Positions 15,495 to 24,854 are shown, counted from the stretch's first letter. The stretch is DNA of 41,438 nucleotides from Phycisphaeraceae bacterium (GCA_028280965.1 JANQKT010000193.1:1-41438); one strand, 5' to 3'. Notes: a model not told the origin generated them from the letters alone. Made by a program: numbers and translations.

Positions 15495-17048
15495 CTACTT
15501 GTTGTCCTGATACTGCTCGCGCAGCGATCCGAGCCGCCGTTTGAGCCGCGTGACGGTCTGGGCATACGCCGGGTCGTCGTACACGCTCTTGAGCTGCTGC
15601 GGGTCCTTGTTCAGGTCGTAGAGCTCCCAGTAGCCGAGCTCGTGGAAGTGCATCAGGGAGAAGCGGTCGGTGCGGACGCCGTAGTGGGCCGCGACCCGGT
15701 GCTCGGTGTTGGTCTCGAAGTAGCGGTAGTAGACGGCGTCGCGCCAGGGCTCGGCGTCTGGGCGAAGGAGGTCGAGCAGCGACCGGCCGTGCATCGGGGC
15801 GGCGGGCTCGACGCCGGCGATGTCGGCGAAGGTCGGCGCGTAGTCGATGTTCTGAACCAGCTCCTCGATCCGTGTGCCCGGCTCGATCACGCCCGGCCAG
15901 CGCGCGAGCAGCGGCATCGCGAGCGACTCCTCGTACATCCACCGCTTGTCGTACCAGCCGTGCTCGCCGAGGTAGAAGCCCTGGTCGGAGCTGTAGACGA
16001 CGATCGTGTTGTTCTTGATCTCGGGGTTGTCGTCGAGGTACTTCAGCAGCCGCCCGACGTTGCGGTCCACGCCCGCGATGCAGCGCAGGTAGTTCTTGAT
16101 GTACCGCTGATACTTCCATCGGACGATGTCTTCGGGTGACATGTCGCCCGCCGCGAGCTTCTTGCGGAACGCCTCGTTCTCCGGCTCAAAGTACCTGTCC
16201 CATTCGGCACGCTGCTCGGGCGTGAGCCGGCCGATGTTGCGTTCGTACGCGCCGTACAGCCGCTCGTCCTTGTCGATCGGGCAGTACAGGTCGTAGGCGA
16301 AGTACAGGTGCCGGTCGATCTCCATCGCCTGCTGCGCGGCGGCGGGCCCGCGGCCTTCGTAGTCATCAAACAGCGTGTCCGGCTCGGGGATGTCCTTATC
16401 ACGGAACAGGCCCAGCTCCTGCGGCCCGGGCATCCAGGTGCGGTGCGGTGCGTTGTGGTGACACATCAGCAGGAAGGGCCTGTCTTTGTCTCGCCCGTCT
16501 TTGAGCCAGTCCAGCGCAAGGTCGGTGATGATGTCGGTGCAGTACCCCTCGATGCGTTTGTCTTCGCCGTCGGGCATGATGAAGTTGGAGTTGTAGTAGG
16601 CCTGGCCGGGCATGACGGCGTAGTGGTCGAAGCCCTGCGGGTCGGACTTGAGGTGCCACTTGCCGACCATCGCGGTCGTGTAGCCGGCGGTCTGGAGGAG
16701 CTTGGGGAAGGTCTGCTGGTCGGGGTCGAAGCGGTCGCCGTTGCGTGTAAAGCCGTTGGCGTGGCTGTGCAGGCCGGTGAGGACGGTCGCGCGCGACGGG
16801 CCGCAGATCGAGTTGCCGCAGAAGCTGTTGAGGAAGATGGCGCCCTCGGTTGCCAGGCGGTCGATGTTGGGGGTTTGCATGATCGTGCCGCCGTAGGCGC
16901 TGATGGCCTGCGTGGCGTGGTCGTCGGTGAAGATGAAGATGATGTTGGGACGCTTCTTGGGCTCGGCGACCTGCGCGAGCGAACCGTGGGCGAACGTCGC
17001 GCATACCAAGAGGGCGAGCAGTTTCAGCAGTGCGGGTCGGCAGAGCAT
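15495..17048 (-). CDS. Exported type I sulfatase
   Basis: A 517-residue sulfatase with a signal peptide (MLCRPALLKLLALLVCATFAHGSLA). The metal-binding start is PNIIFIFTDDHATQA (Asp42, Asp43), and the maturation signature SICGPSR has Cys82 in the CxPSR context that a formylglycine-generating enzyme converts. Further features are VGKWHLKSDPQGFDHY and the late SDQGFYLGEHGWYDKRW motif. It should remove sulfate from a sulfated glycan outside the cytoplasm, but the substrate is not evident. The tyrosine-rich C-terminus (YWELYDLNKDPQQLKSVYDD) is typical of the family. GGAG lies 7 bp before the ATG. No FGE gene is in the window. Confidence 0.93.
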   Translation of the reverse strand: MLCRPALLKLLALLVCATFAHGSLAQVAEPKKRPNIIFIFTDDHATQAISAYGGTIMQTPNIDRLATEGAIFLNSFCGNSICGPSRATVLTGLHSHANGFTRNGDRFDPDQQTFPKLLQTAGYTTAMVGKWHLKSDPQGFDHYAVMPGQAYYNSNFIMPDGEDKRIEGYCTDIITDLALDWLKDGRDKDRPFLLMCHHNAPHRTWMPGPQELGLFRDKDIPEPDTLFDDYEGRGPAAAQQAMEIDRHLYFAYDLYCPIDKDERLYGAYERNIGRLTPEQRAEWDRYFEPENEAFRKKLAAGDMSPEDIVRWKYQRYIKNYLRCIAGVDRNVGRLLKYLDDNPEIKNNTIVVYSSDQGFYLGEHGWYDKRWMYEESLAMPLLARWPGVIEPGTRIEELVQNIDYAPTFADIAGVEPAAPMHGRSLLDLLRPDAEPWRDAVYYRYFETNTEHRVAAHYGVRTDRFSLMHFHELGYWELYDLNKDPQQLKSVYDDPAYAQTVTRLKRRLGSLREQYQDNK

Positions 17049-17178
17049 GATGGACTCCGATGGGTTCGATCAGGGAACCGGAGGCCCCGCGTGCATGGGC
17101 TGTCCGATAAGCCCGGCGGGAACGGGATTGTAACGACCGCTCGGGTCGGGCCCCGAGTCAGACGATAAGACCACCATC

Positions 17179-18207
17179 ATGCATCAACGTTACCCCTCCG
17201 CGGTTTTTGCACTCTGCCTCGCCCTGGCCGGCGTGACCGGCTGCGGGCCCCGGCCGACCGGCTCGGCGGGTTCTGGCACGGACGCCGGGCGTCCTGGCGC
17301 TGCGCCCGCTCAGCCGCAGACGGTCGCCGAGCAGTGGTCCAGCGAGGGCGAACGGCTCAAGCGCGAGGGGTACACCGCCCAGGCGTTTGCGGCGTTCAGC
17401 CGGGCGATCGAGGACAACCCGCGGCTGACCGAGGCGCACCTGGGCATCGGCGACATCTACCGCGAGCGCGCGGTCTACGACAAGGCCGACCAGGCCTACC
17501 GCAAGGCCGTGGTTTCCGACCCCAACAACTTCGATGCGCGGTACTACCTCGGGCTGACCAACCACCTGCAGGGCAAGCTCGCGCAGGCGATCGCGTCGTA
17601 CACCCGCGCCCTGCGGATCGATCCGGACAGCTACCTGGCCAACCGGGACATGGGCGCCGCGGTCTTGCAGTCCGGCGACCCGGCCAAGTCGATCGCGTTT
17701 GCGAAACGGGCCGTCGACGTCAACCCCGAGTCGCAGCCGGGCTGGGCGAATCTCGCGGCGGCGTACTCGCTGACCGGGGACTACGAGAAGGCCGTCGAGG
17801 CCTACCGCCAGACGCTGGAGCTGGGCGAGGCCGCGACGCCGGTGCTTCTGGGCCTGGCCGACGCGCATATCAAGCTGGGCAACTACCAGCGGGCGGAGAA
17901 CGTGCTGCGCGCGGTCGAGCGCGAGGGCGGGGACCCGATCGCCCGTGAGCGCATGGGGCTGGTCCTTTTCAAGCAGCGCAAATTCGACAGCGCCGCCCAG
18001 GCCTACCGCGCGGCGCTGGAGGACACGCCCAACGACACCGCGGCGCTCAACGGGCTGGGTGTGTCGCTCATGGCGGTGTACCTGCGCGACGGCGAAGAAG
18101 ACGACGACGTCCGGCTCGAAGCGCTGTCGCTCTGGCGTCGCTCGTTGGAACTCCGCCCCGACCAGGGCGCGCTAATCGACCTGATCTCCCGCTACACCAA
18201 GGAGTAG
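17179..18207 (+). CDS. TPR-repeat lipoprotein
   Basis: A 342-residue protein with a lipoprotein signal (MHQRYPSAVFALCLALAGVTGC, lipobox VTGC). It contains about six tetratricopeptide repeats, for example AFAAFSRAIEDNPRLTEAHL, ADQAYRKAVVSDPNNFDARY, AIASYTRALRIDPDSYLANR and AVEAYRQTLELGEAATPVLL. TPR arrays mediate protein-protein contacts. Here they would sit in the periplasm or on an inner-leaflet anchor. The partner is unknown. It is divergent from the sulfatase. No clear Shine-Dalgarno sequence is seen. Confidence 0.85.
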   Translation: MHQRYPSAVFALCLALAGVTGCGPRPTGSAGSGTDAGRPGAAPAQPQTVAEQWSSEGERLKREGYTAQAFAAFSRAIEDNPRLTEAHLGIGDIYRERAVYDKADQAYRKAVVSDPNNFDARYYLGLTNHLQGKLAQAIASYTRALRIDPDSYLANRDMGAAVLQSGDPAKSIAFAKRAVDVNPESQPGWANLAAAYSLTGDYEKAVEAYRQTLELGEAATPVLLGLADAHIKLGNYQRAENVLRAVEREGGDPIARERMGLVLFKQRKFDSAAQAYRAALEDTPNDTAALNGLGVSLMAVYLRDGEEDDDVRLEALSLWRRSLELRPDQGALIDLISRYTKE

Positions 18208-18340
18208 TGGGGGATCGCTCTCAAGTGATGTGATTCTCGGACCCGGCGCGGGGGCGCGTGCGGGTGTTCAAGCATTTGGTCCGGGCCCGCCGAATGCTGG
18301 TCGGGGCCGGGATTGCCGCCGCGCCTGATGGAGACAGTCG

Positions 18341-18985
18341 ATGTCCGACGCCGTTGATACCGCTCAGACGACCAGCACGACCCAGACCCTGGGCCAGCGC
18401 ATCGACGCGGTGCTCACGCCGCTGTACCAGGAAGCGGATCAGCACCGCGCGGCCCTCGAGCAGGCCCAAGCGCAGATGCAGCAGCTCCAGCAGCAGATCG
18501 ATAGCGCGAACCAGGGCCTGGCGCAGGTCGAAAGCCAGATGGCCGAGGTCGTCCGTGGGCTTGCGCAGCAGGACCCGGTGCTTGCCGCTCTGGTCGGCAC
18601 GCAGGGCGGGCAGGGCGGGCAGGGCGGCACAGCGTCCGCGCCCGCCGCTGATGCGTCGGCAACGACCCAGCCCGACACGCCGCCTGCCGCACCGCCGCCG
18701 GCCGCGCCGCCCGCCGCTGAAGTGCCTCAGCCCGCTGTCGCAGACGCGATCGAGGGCGCTGAGCCGGAGACGGTCCCGCTGGACCTGGACCCCGAGACGG
18801 ACCGTGCGATGGTGGACGAGGCGGCGGGCCTCTTGGCCGGCCCGCCCGAGTCTCCGGCCGAGCCCGCAGCCCCGGAAGCAAATCAGGCTCCGCCTTCGGA
18901 ACCGCCCCCGGACATCACCGCCGCCGCCCAGCGTGCCGCCACCGCGGCGAAGGAACTGCGCGAGCAGGCTGCGCCCGCGGAGTAG
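18341..18985 (+). CDS. Hypothetical protein, coiled coil plus Pro/Ala-rich tail
   Basis: A 214-residue acidic protein. Residues ~30-75 form a Gln/Ala-rich coiled coil (HRAALEQAQAQMQQLQQQID). A Gly-Gln repeat (GGQGGQGG) follows, then a long Pro/Ala/Glu-rich region. There is no signal peptide or membrane helix. GGAG precedes the ATG with suitable spacing. Other frames are also open here because the DNA is very GC-rich, but only this frame has a coherent start, ribosome site and acidic composition. Function unknown. Confidence 0.6.
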   Translation: MSDAVDTAQTTSTTQTLGQRIDAVLTPLYQEADQHRAALEQAQAQMQQLQQQIDSANQGLAQVESQMAEVVRGLAQQDPVLAALVGTQGGQGGQGGTASAPAADASATTQPDTPPAAPPPAAPPAAEVPQPAVADAIEGAEPETVPLDLDPETDRAMVDEAAGLLAGPPESPAEPAAPEANQAPPSEPPPDITAAAQRAATAAKELREQAAPAE

Positions 18986-19109
18986 GCGCGGGATGCACGC
19001 GCGTCCCTTGTTATATCCATTATTCGCCACACCAAGCGTTTGAGCGCTCAAGCCGCCGCGGCCTGTGCGCCGATGATGTCTTGTCCAAGCCCGATCCCTG
19101 GACCAGGCC

Positions 19110-19583
19110 ATGAGTGCGACTCACCGATCACGCCCATCACCGAAACCGGACGAACGCGCCATCCGGCTCGGCCGGCAGCGTGCCGCGCTGATCGTCTACC
19201 GCCTGGTCAACGATGAGCCGCACTTCCTGCTCGTCTCCGCCGCCAGCTGCCCGGACAAGCTCACGCTGCCCGGCGGCAAGGTCGGCCGGGGCGAGGCGGC
19301 GACCCAGACCGCGATGCGCGAGACCGCGGAAGAAGCGGGCGTCCTTACCGACGCGCCCCGGCCGCTCGGCAGGTACCTGCACCGCAAGCGCAAACGCTGG
19401 GTCTTCCCGACCAAGACCTTCGTCGCTCGCTACAGCGGCAGGCTCAAAGCGTACGAAGACCGCACGCGCCGGTGGCTGACCGTCGAGGAACTGGCTGACC
19501 CATCGCTGAACGTCAGCAAACAGATCCGCAAGCAGCTCAAGCGCGCCGCCGCACAACTCTCCGAAGATCGCGCGGCGGCGTGA
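19110..19583 (+). CDS. Nudix hydrolase
   Basis: A 157-residue protein with a complete Nudix box, GKVGRGEAATQTAMRETAEE plus AGV, fitting G-x5-E-x7-REUxEExGU; the Glu cluster binds Mg. An upstream strand (AALIVYRLVNDEPHFLLVSA) and LTLPGGKV complete the fold start. The family hydrolyses nucleoside-diphosphate-linked compounds. The basic loop HRKRKRWVFPTKTF resembles diphosphoinositol/diadenosine polyphosphate hydrolases, but the substrate is inference. It lies 55 bp upstream of the radical SAM gene on the same strand. Confidence 0.9.
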   Translation: MSATHRSRPSPKPDERAIRLGRQRAALIVYRLVNDEPHFLLVSAASCPDKLTLPGGKVGRGEAATQTAMRETAEEAGVLTDAPRPLGRYLHRKRKRWVFPTKTFVARYSGRLKAYEDRTRRWLTVEELADPSLNVSKQIRKQLKRAAAQLSEDRAAA

Positions 19584-19638
19584 ACCCGTCTGTCGGCACC
19601 GTCGTATCAAGCGCTCCTTTCTTCCCGGGAGCGATGCG

Positions 19639-21123
19639 ATGCGTGTACTGATGGTGCTGCCCGCACTGACCGAGGCGAAGAGCCCGTTCTTTCGGCCGAT
19701 CAAGTATTCCCTGTTCCCGCCGCTGGGTCTGGCGTCGCTGGCCAGCCACCTGGACGCGGGCGTTGACGACATCACGATCGTCGATGAGCACGTGATGCCC
19801 GAGCTGCCGTTGGCCGGACCGCCGACGCCTCGGCCGGACCTGGTCGTCATACAGACGTACATCACTAACGCGAAACGCGGCTACCGTATCGCCGACCACT
19901 ACCGGGCGCAGGGCGTGCGCGTCGCGATCGGCGGGCTGCACGCGACCAGCCTGCCCGGTGAGGCCGCGCCCCACTGCGACCACCTGTTCCTCGGGCCCGG
20001 CGACGCGACGTTCCCGCTGTTCCTGCAAGACCTGCGCAAGGGCCAGGCGCAAGCCGTCTACGACTCGCGCGATCATCGGCGGACGCTGATCGGCCTCCCG
20101 CCGGTGCGGCGCGATCTGATCGACCGCAGGCGGTACCTCGTGCCTAACTCGATCGTCGTGACCCGCGGCTGCCCGCACCACTGCTCGTTCTGCTACAAGG
20201 ACGCGTTCTTCCAGGGCGGCAGGTCGTCTTACACCCAACCGATCGACGGCGCGCTCGCGGAGATCGACCGGCTGCCCGGACGGCACCTGTACTTCCTCGA
20301 CGACCATCTGCTGGGCCACGCGCGCTTCGCCCGCGGGCTGTTTGACGGGATGCGCGGGATGGGCCGGGTCTTCCAGGGCGCCGCGACGGTGGACTCGATC
20401 CTGCAGGGCGATCTGATCGAGCACGCGGTTGAAGCGGGCTTACGCTCGATCTTCATCGGCTTCGAGACGCTGAGCGACGAAGGCCTGGCCGGGTCGAACA
20501 AGCGGCAGAACCTCGGCCGGGACTATGGCGCTGCGATCCGCCGGCTGGACGCGCTGGGTGTGATGATCAACGGCAGCTTCGTGTTCGGGCTGGACGGTGA
20601 TGGGCCGGACGTGTTCGACCGCACGCTGGACTGGGCGATCGGGCAGGGCATCGCGACGGCGACGTTCCATATCGCGACGCCGTACCCCGGCACGGCGTTC
20701 TACGACCAGATCGCGCGGGCCGGCCGGCTGCGGCATACGGATTGGGACCTGTACGACACGCGCCACGCGGTGTTCGATCACCCGACGCTGTCAGTGGATC
20801 AACTCGAGACGGGCTATCGCCGGGCGTACCGTGACTTTTATCGATTCAAAAACATCGCGCGGGGCAGCCGCCACCACGCGACGTCCGCTCAATCGCTCAA
20901 GCACTTCGCGTACGCGACGGGCTGGAAGAAGTGCGAGCCGGTGTGGAACCTCTTGATCCGCACGCGCCAGGTTGCCGCCGGCCGGCCGGTGCTGGAGCAC
21001 GGCCTGGACCTGGCCCGCGGCCGGTCCCGCAGGCCCGCGGATCGTTATGCCGGGAAGCGGGGGGCGGGACCGCTCGTTGACCCGGTCGTGTTGACGGTCG
21101 GGCAGTCGGATCGATCTCTTTAG
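19639..21123 (+). CDS. B12-binding-type radical SAM protein
   Basis: A 494-residue protein. The N-terminal ~140 residues form a Rossmann-like, cobalamin-binding-type domain (MRVLMVLPALTEAK, FPPLGLASLASHL, VAIGGLHATSLP). The radical SAM core has the cluster motif CPHHCSFC (Cys178, Cys182, Cys185), then YFLDDHLLGH, IFIGFETLSDEGL and NGSFVFGLDGDG. The canonical cobalamin-binding DxHxxG motif is not obvious, so B12 use is uncertain. The layout matches radical SAM enzymes of lipid or secondary metabolism such as the HpnJ/BchE group. The last ~70 residues are basic and low-complexity. GGGAG lies 7-8 bp before ATG 19639. Confidence 0.85.
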   Translation: MRVLMVLPALTEAKSPFFRPIKYSLFPPLGLASLASHLDAGVDDITIVDEHVMPELPLAGPPTPRPDLVVIQTYITNAKRGYRIADHYRAQGVRVAIGGLHATSLPGEAAPHCDHLFLGPGDATFPLFLQDLRKGQAQAVYDSRDHRRTLIGLPPVRRDLIDRRRYLVPNSIVVTRGCPHHCSFCYKDAFFQGGRSSYTQPIDGALAEIDRLPGRHLYFLDDHLLGHARFARGLFDGMRGMGRVFQGAATVDSILQGDLIEHAVEAGLRSIFIGFETLSDEGLAGSNKRQNLGRDYGAAIRRLDALGVMINGSFVFGLDGDGPDVFDRTLDWAIGQGIATATFHIATPYPGTAFYDQIARAGRLRHTDWDLYDTRHAVFDHPTLSVDQLETGYRRAYRDFYRFKNIARGSRHHATSAQSLKHFAYATGWKKCEPVWNLLIRTRQVAAGRPVLEHGLDLARGRSRRPADRYAGKRGAGPLVDPVVLTVGQSDRSL

Positions 21124-21221
21124 AGCAATCCTCGTCCATACGTAGCGATCGAGGGAGGGGGACAGCTCCCCTTTCTAGAGGGCCGTCCTCTTTAACACAC
21201 GACACCTGAACAGAGTCTGTT

Positions 21222-21641
21222 CTAGTCCGTCAGCAGGTTCCCGTCCAGCAGGTCCGCCGAGGTCACCCCGTCTTCAACCGACAGCACCGCGCCCGACGCG
21301 TCGAATGTTACGTCGATCGCCTCCCCCGCCGAGAACACGTACTCAAAGATAAACCCGCCCGGCGGGACATCGGTGCCTTTCTGCATCATCGCCCTAAAGT
21401 CCTCCTCCTTGAACTTCCTCGGCGACGAGCGTGCCGATGCGCTGTACTCGTTGTCGTAGTCGATGATTGCCCAGGTCTTGGGCGCCTTCAGCGCCAGCAC
21501 ATCCTCCCACGTCTTCGCCGACTCGACCTCCGCGCGGAACTCCTCCGCCTGCTTCGCCGGGTCGTAGTCCCCGAACCCGAACTTGATCAGGAGCACGATC
21601 CCGATCACCCCGACGGCCAACAAACCCAGGACAACCTTCAT
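21222..21641 (-). CDS. Small membrane-anchored hypothetical protein
   Basis: A 139-residue protein: an N-terminal membrane helix (VVLGLLAVGVIGIVLLIKFG) followed by ~115 soluble residues with no recognised motif (a WEDVLALKAPKTWAIIDYDNEY segment). AAGGGG lies 10 bp before the ATG. Codon use matches the genome. Function unknown. Confidence 0.6.
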   Translation of the reverse strand: MKVVLGLLAVGVIGIVLLIKFGFGDYDPAKQAEEFRAEVESAKTWEDVLALKAPKTWAIIDYDNEYSASARSSPRKFKEEDFRAMMQKGTDVPPGGFIFEYVFSAGEAIDVTFDASGAVLSVEDGVTSADLLDGNLLTD

Positions 21642-21752
21642 TGTGTAAGACCCCTTGTGTAGAAGTGGAACCCGTCAGACAGGACGAAGTTTAGTGTACA
21701 GCGCAAACAGGTTAGTGTGACGCATGATGGTTTATGGGCCGCAGCGTGCGGA

Positions 21753-21758
21753 TACCAT
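21753..21758 (+). promoter_or_regulatory. -10-like box of the DUF2200 gene
   Basis: TACCAT ends 6 nt before ATG 21765, with no Shine-Dalgarno sequence, matching the leaderless pattern seen at other genes in the window. Confidence 0.3.
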
Positions 21759-21764
21759 GATTGT

Positions 21765-22118
21765 ATGGACCGAAGCAAGATCTATGCGATGCCGTTCGCC
21801 GAGGTCTACCCGTACTACCTCGCCAAGCTCGAGAAGAAGGGCCACACGAAGGCCGACCTCGACAAGATCATCCGCTGGCTGACCGGGTATACCCAGCGGC
21901 GGCTTGCCGCCATCCTGAAGAAAACCGACACCGATCTCAAGGCCTTCTTTACCCAGGCGCCCAAGCCCAACCCGGACCGCAGGCTCATCAAGGGCGTCAT
22001 CTGTGGCGAGCGCGTCGAAGACATCGAAGACCCGACCTGGCAGGAGGTCCGCTACCTGGACAAGCTGGTCGACGAGCTGGCCCGGGGCAAGAAGATGGAG
22101 AAGGTGCTGCGGGGTTAG
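21765..22118 (+). CDS. DUF2200 family protein
   Basis: A 117-residue cytoplasmic protein with the family start MDRSKIYAMPFAEVYPYYLA, followed by KLEKKGHTKADLDKIIRWLTGY and ICGERVEDIEDPTWQEVRYLDKLVDELARGK. DUF2200 proteins are short, widespread and of unknown function. ATG 21765 is chosen over an upstream in-frame start because the family begins at this Met and a -10-like box lies just upstream. It is convergent with the DUF6807 gene. Confidence 0.88.
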   Translation: MDRSKIYAMPFAEVYPYYLAKLEKKGHTKADLDKIIRWLTGYTQRRLAAILKKTDTDLKAFFTQAPKPNPDRRLIKGVICGERVEDIEDPTWQEVRYLDKLVDELARGKKMEKVLRG

Positions 22119-22139
22119 GGAGGCTCTTGGCCCACACCG

Positions 22140-23075
22140 CTAGTCCGCGAACGCCTTGTACGCTTCGGCGAGCTCCGCGCGTTGCGGCGCTTCGCCCTTC
22201 GTCACGCGGAAGCGGTAACGCAGCGTGACCTTCTCGCCGTCGGCGAGCTTGATCACCGGGAACTCGCCAAAGCGCCCATAGTCTCGGTAGGCCGACCAGC
22301 GGGCGTTGTCGTCCGGGTTGCCCGGGTGCGACATGTGCTGCACCGTCCACTCCTGCCCATCGACTACAAATGTCTGCGCAACCCAGGGCAGGCCGACGTA
22401 CTTCTTCTGCTTCGCATCATCAATGGGGAAGACATACTCCGCGGATTTGTTCTCGGCGACCTGCTGGCTTGGGCGGAACTGGATACCCGCGTGCTCGGGG
22501 TCGCCGCCCAGCTCGACCGCCCCGTGCGCCGCGGTCAGCTCGCTCACGAAGTCGATCAGCGCGTACGCGCCGGCCGTCTCGTGGTGCACGGCCACGGACC
22601 GGGTCTCCTTGAGCACGGGTTCGCCGCTGTTGCCGACCCAGTCGATCCGGCTTGCGATCGTCGTGCCCGCCCCGTTCGTTTCCTGCTTCGTGAAAGACAC
22701 GTGCTTCTGCGTCGTGTTCCTGACTTGCCAGAGGTCGTGGTCCTTCCCGTTGTGCTTGAGCCGGTTCCAACCGATGAAGATCCCGCGGTGGTGGGGGTAC
22801 GTCCCGCCCGGCCCTTTGGTCAGCGTCGTCTTGCCGTCAGGCGCGACGACGTGGTAGAACACCTTCGCCGTATCGAACGTGACCTTGCCATCCTCGCCCA
22901 GCACGTAGGCGTACTCATACGTCAGCACCGGCCGGCCATCGGCGCCCAGCACTGTCAGCCGCTTGCCCGCTTCGTCATTGAGGTGCGTCTTATCAGCAAA
23001 GGCCATCGGGCCGGTCAGCAGTGCAAACACGCCGATCCACAGCGCAGTCAGGCGATAACGAGCGGGGTGGAACAT
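22140..23075 (-). CDS. Exported DUF6807 (PmoA-like) protein
   Basis: A 311-residue protein with a signal peptide ending near MAFA-DK. The family hallmark is PGGTYPHHRGIFIGWNR, with later GAVELGGDPEHAGIQFRPSQ and WTVQHMSHPGNPDDN. This family is annotated as methane oxygenase PmoA or DUF6807 but is not methane monooxygenase. It is common in planctomycetes near sugar-degradation genes and probably has a beta-sandwich fold binding carbohydrate. The function is inference. A ribosome site (AAGGTG) precedes the ATG. Confidence 0.85.
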   Translation of the reverse strand: MFHPARYRLTALWIGVFALLTGPMAFADKTHLNDEAGKRLTVLGADGRPVLTYEYAYVLGEDGKVTFDTAKVFYHVVAPDGKTTLTKGPGGTYPHHRGIFIGWNRLKHNGKDHDLWQVRNTTQKHVSFTKQETNGAGTTIASRIDWVGNSGEPVLKETRSVAVHHETAGAYALIDFVSELTAAHGAVELGGDPEHAGIQFRPSQQVAENKSAEYVFPIDDAKQKKYVGLPWVAQTFVVDGQEWTVQHMSHPGNPDDNARWSAYRDYGRFGEFPVIKLADGEKVTLRYRFRVTKGEAPQRAELAEAYKAFAD

Positions 23076-23203
23076 ACAAAGACACCTTGTTTACATAGAG
23101 AATCTCAATAGGCAAGCATGAATGATACGTCATCATACCCTGCGGCCGCCCAGGGATTCATTGACATCAAAGCAGGGGGCAGCCTTTTTCTATGGCCAAA
23201 CGT

Positions 23204-23237
23204 AAAAACGGGGCGGCACTCGCGGGCGCCGCCCCGT
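23204..23237 (-). terminator. Rho-independent terminator of the HbpS-like gene
   Basis: Read on the minus strand, a perfect 10-bp GC-rich stem (ACGGGGCGGC with GCCGCCCCGT, 23208-23217 and 23228-23237) with a 10-nt loop is followed directly by a run of T (plus-strand A run at 23204-23208). It lies 22 bp after the stop at 23260. It is the clearest intrinsic terminator in the window. Confidence 0.85.
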
Positions 23238-23259
23238 CTGGTATTGCTGTTGATCCGGC

Positions 23260-23883
23260 TTACTGCGTGTAAGGCACGCCGCCGTCGGTGACGGTATCGA
23301 TGCGGATGGCCTGGGGCGGCTCATAGCCCTTGGCGCCGGCGTCGGCGACGTTCTCGTCCTGCTCCACGCCGTCGCCCGACACGCCGATCGCGCCCACGAG
23401 CACGCCGTCCTTGTAAAGCGGCACGCCGCCGGGGAACTCGATCAGGCCGGGGTTGCCGCCCTTCGTGTTGGAGTTGCCGATGTTCCAGAGCGGGCCGCCG
23501 GGCTGGGTCAACGGGCCGAGGCTGCGCGTCGTCAGCGCGTTCTCGTCGCTGGAGAAGGCGACCGCGGTGTAGGCCTTGGACTTGGCGATCGCGACGCTGC
23601 CGCCCCACGCGTCGTCCATCGACCGCCGGCCGACCACCGCGCCGCTGCGGTCCACCACCACGATGTGCATGCGCGTCGGTTGCTGCTCGCCTTCGCCGTT
23701 GACACGCAGCAGCGACGGCTCCTTCGCCGCGGCGGCCTCGGCGCTATCCAGGATCGCGGCGATCTCCGCGCCGGTCAGCGGCGGCCCCGCGTCGTAGCCC
23801 AGGTCCACGCCTTGCGACTGGCAGCCGGCCAGGGCGATCGTTGCAACACCACACAGCGCGGTCAGGAAAGAGGTCGTTTTCAT
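23260..23883 (-). CDS. HbpS/GlcG-like (DUF336-type) lipoprotein
   Basis: A 207-residue protein with a lipoprotein signal (ATIALAGC lipobox). The domain follows the heme-binding HbpS/GlcG pattern: MHIVVVDRSGAVVGRRSMDDA, then SVAIAKSKAYTAVAF, and GGVPLYKDGVLVGAIGVSGD near the C-terminus. HbpS-type proteins bind heme or act as accessory oxidative-stress sensors; GlcG-type roles vary. The ligand here is not known. The start at 23883 directly precedes MKTTSFLTALC. A strong terminator follows the gene. Confidence 0.82.
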   Translation of the reverse strand: MKTTSFLTALCGVATIALAGCQSQGVDLGYDAGPPLTGAEIAAILDSAEAAAAKEPSLLRVNGEGEQQPTRMHIVVVDRSGAVVGRRSMDDAWGGSVAIAKSKAYTAVAFSSDENALTTRSLGPLTQPGGPLWNIGNSNTKGGNPGLIEFPGGVPLYKDGVLVGAIGVSGDGVEQDENVADAGAKGYEPPQAIRIDTVTDGGVPYTQ

Positions 23884-24039
23884 CGTGTGTACCTTTTCGT
23901 CAAGAGATAAGAAGAGATGGGCCCCCGCACGCAAGTGTGCGATAGCAGAGCATACCGGCCCGGGCAACGCCTGCAAGCCGAACGCCGGCCACCCGCCGGC
24001 ACTCAAGCCGCATAGCAGCGATGCATAGGCCGCCCAGCG

Positions 24040-24798
24040 TTATGCCCCGCTAATATTGAAGACCTCGCGCAAGACGTAGCCCAGCACGAAGGCGAGGCCC
24101 GCCGCGGCCCCGCCGGTCAACAGCGTCTTCAGCCCCGAGCGCACGATGGGCTTGGCGTAGATCATGCTCTTGGTCGCGCCGATCAGGAAGAACATCACCC
24201 CCGCCAGGCAGGCGCTGATCGTGAACTGCGTCTCCATGCCCAGCGCGGGGAATATGAACGGGGCCAGCGGCACCGCGCCCACGGACACAAACGCCGCGAA
24301 AGTTGTCACCGCCGAGTGGTAGGGGTTGAGGTTGTCCTCCAGCACGCCGTGCTCTTCCACCAGCATCGTCTCGACCCACAGCCGGCGGTTACAGGTGATC
24401 GTATCGACGATCTGCTCCAGGACCTCGCCGGCAAACCCCTTCCTTTCAAAGATCTGGCGGACCTCCTCGATCTCGCCCTCGGGGATTTTGTCGATCTGCT
24501 CCTCTTCGCTTTGCCGGAGGCTCTCGGTCTGCTCCTGCTGAGACCTGATCGCTTCGTAGTTGCTGACGGCCATGCTGAACCCGTCGGCGATCAGGTTGGC
24601 CAGCCCCAGCACCAGCGCGACCGTGGCGGAGAATCCCGCGCCGACGGTCCCGGACACAATCGCAAATGTCGTGACGCAGCCATCAATCCCGCCGAGCACC
24701 GCGTCGGAAATCAGGCTGGGCTTGTTGGATCGGCTCAGCCGCTCCCGGATGGCCTCGGGGTGATGCTCCCGCGCGAGCTGGTCGTTTTGGCTGGTCAT
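24040..24798 (-). CDS. VIT1/CCC1-family iron or manganese transporter
   Basis: A 252-residue membrane protein of the VIT1/CCC1 family, which exports Fe2+ or Mn2+ from the cytosol. It begins with a His-containing soluble lead (REHHPEAIRERLSRSNKPSL). Then come ISDAVLGGIDGCVTTFAIVSG (helix 1), ALVLGLANLIADGFSMAVSNY (helix 2), an acidic cytoplasmic loop with Glu pairs (EEEQIDKIPEGEIEEVRQI), VTTFAAFVSVGAVPLAPFI, and two or more C-terminal helices. The loop acts in metal binding in characterised relatives. The reading frame extends far upstream but is not coding there. An AAAAGGG lies near the start at 24798. Confidence 0.9.
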   Translation of the reverse strand: MTSQNDQLAREHHPEAIRERLSRSNKPSLISDAVLGGIDGCVTTFAIVSGTVGAGFSATVALVLGLANLIADGFSMAVSNYEAIRSQQEQTESLRQSEEEQIDKIPEGEIEEVRQIFERKGFAGEVLEQIVDTITCNRRLWVETMLVEEHGVLEDNLNPYHSAVTTFAAFVSVGAVPLAPFIFPALGMETQFTISACLAGVMFFLIGATKSMIYAKPIVRSGLKTLLTGGAAAGLAFVLGYVLREVFNISGA

Positions 24799-24854
24799 AG
24801 GGGCGGCCCTTTTCAGAAGGCTGGAGGCGGATAAGGGGACAGCCCTCGGACGCC

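Noticed and set aside
18258-19043. Alternative plus-strand ORF over the coiled-coil gene
   Set aside because: Arg/Ser/Pro-rich translation typical of a shadow frame in GC-rich DNA; the 18341 frame has a ribosome site and a coherent coiled coil.
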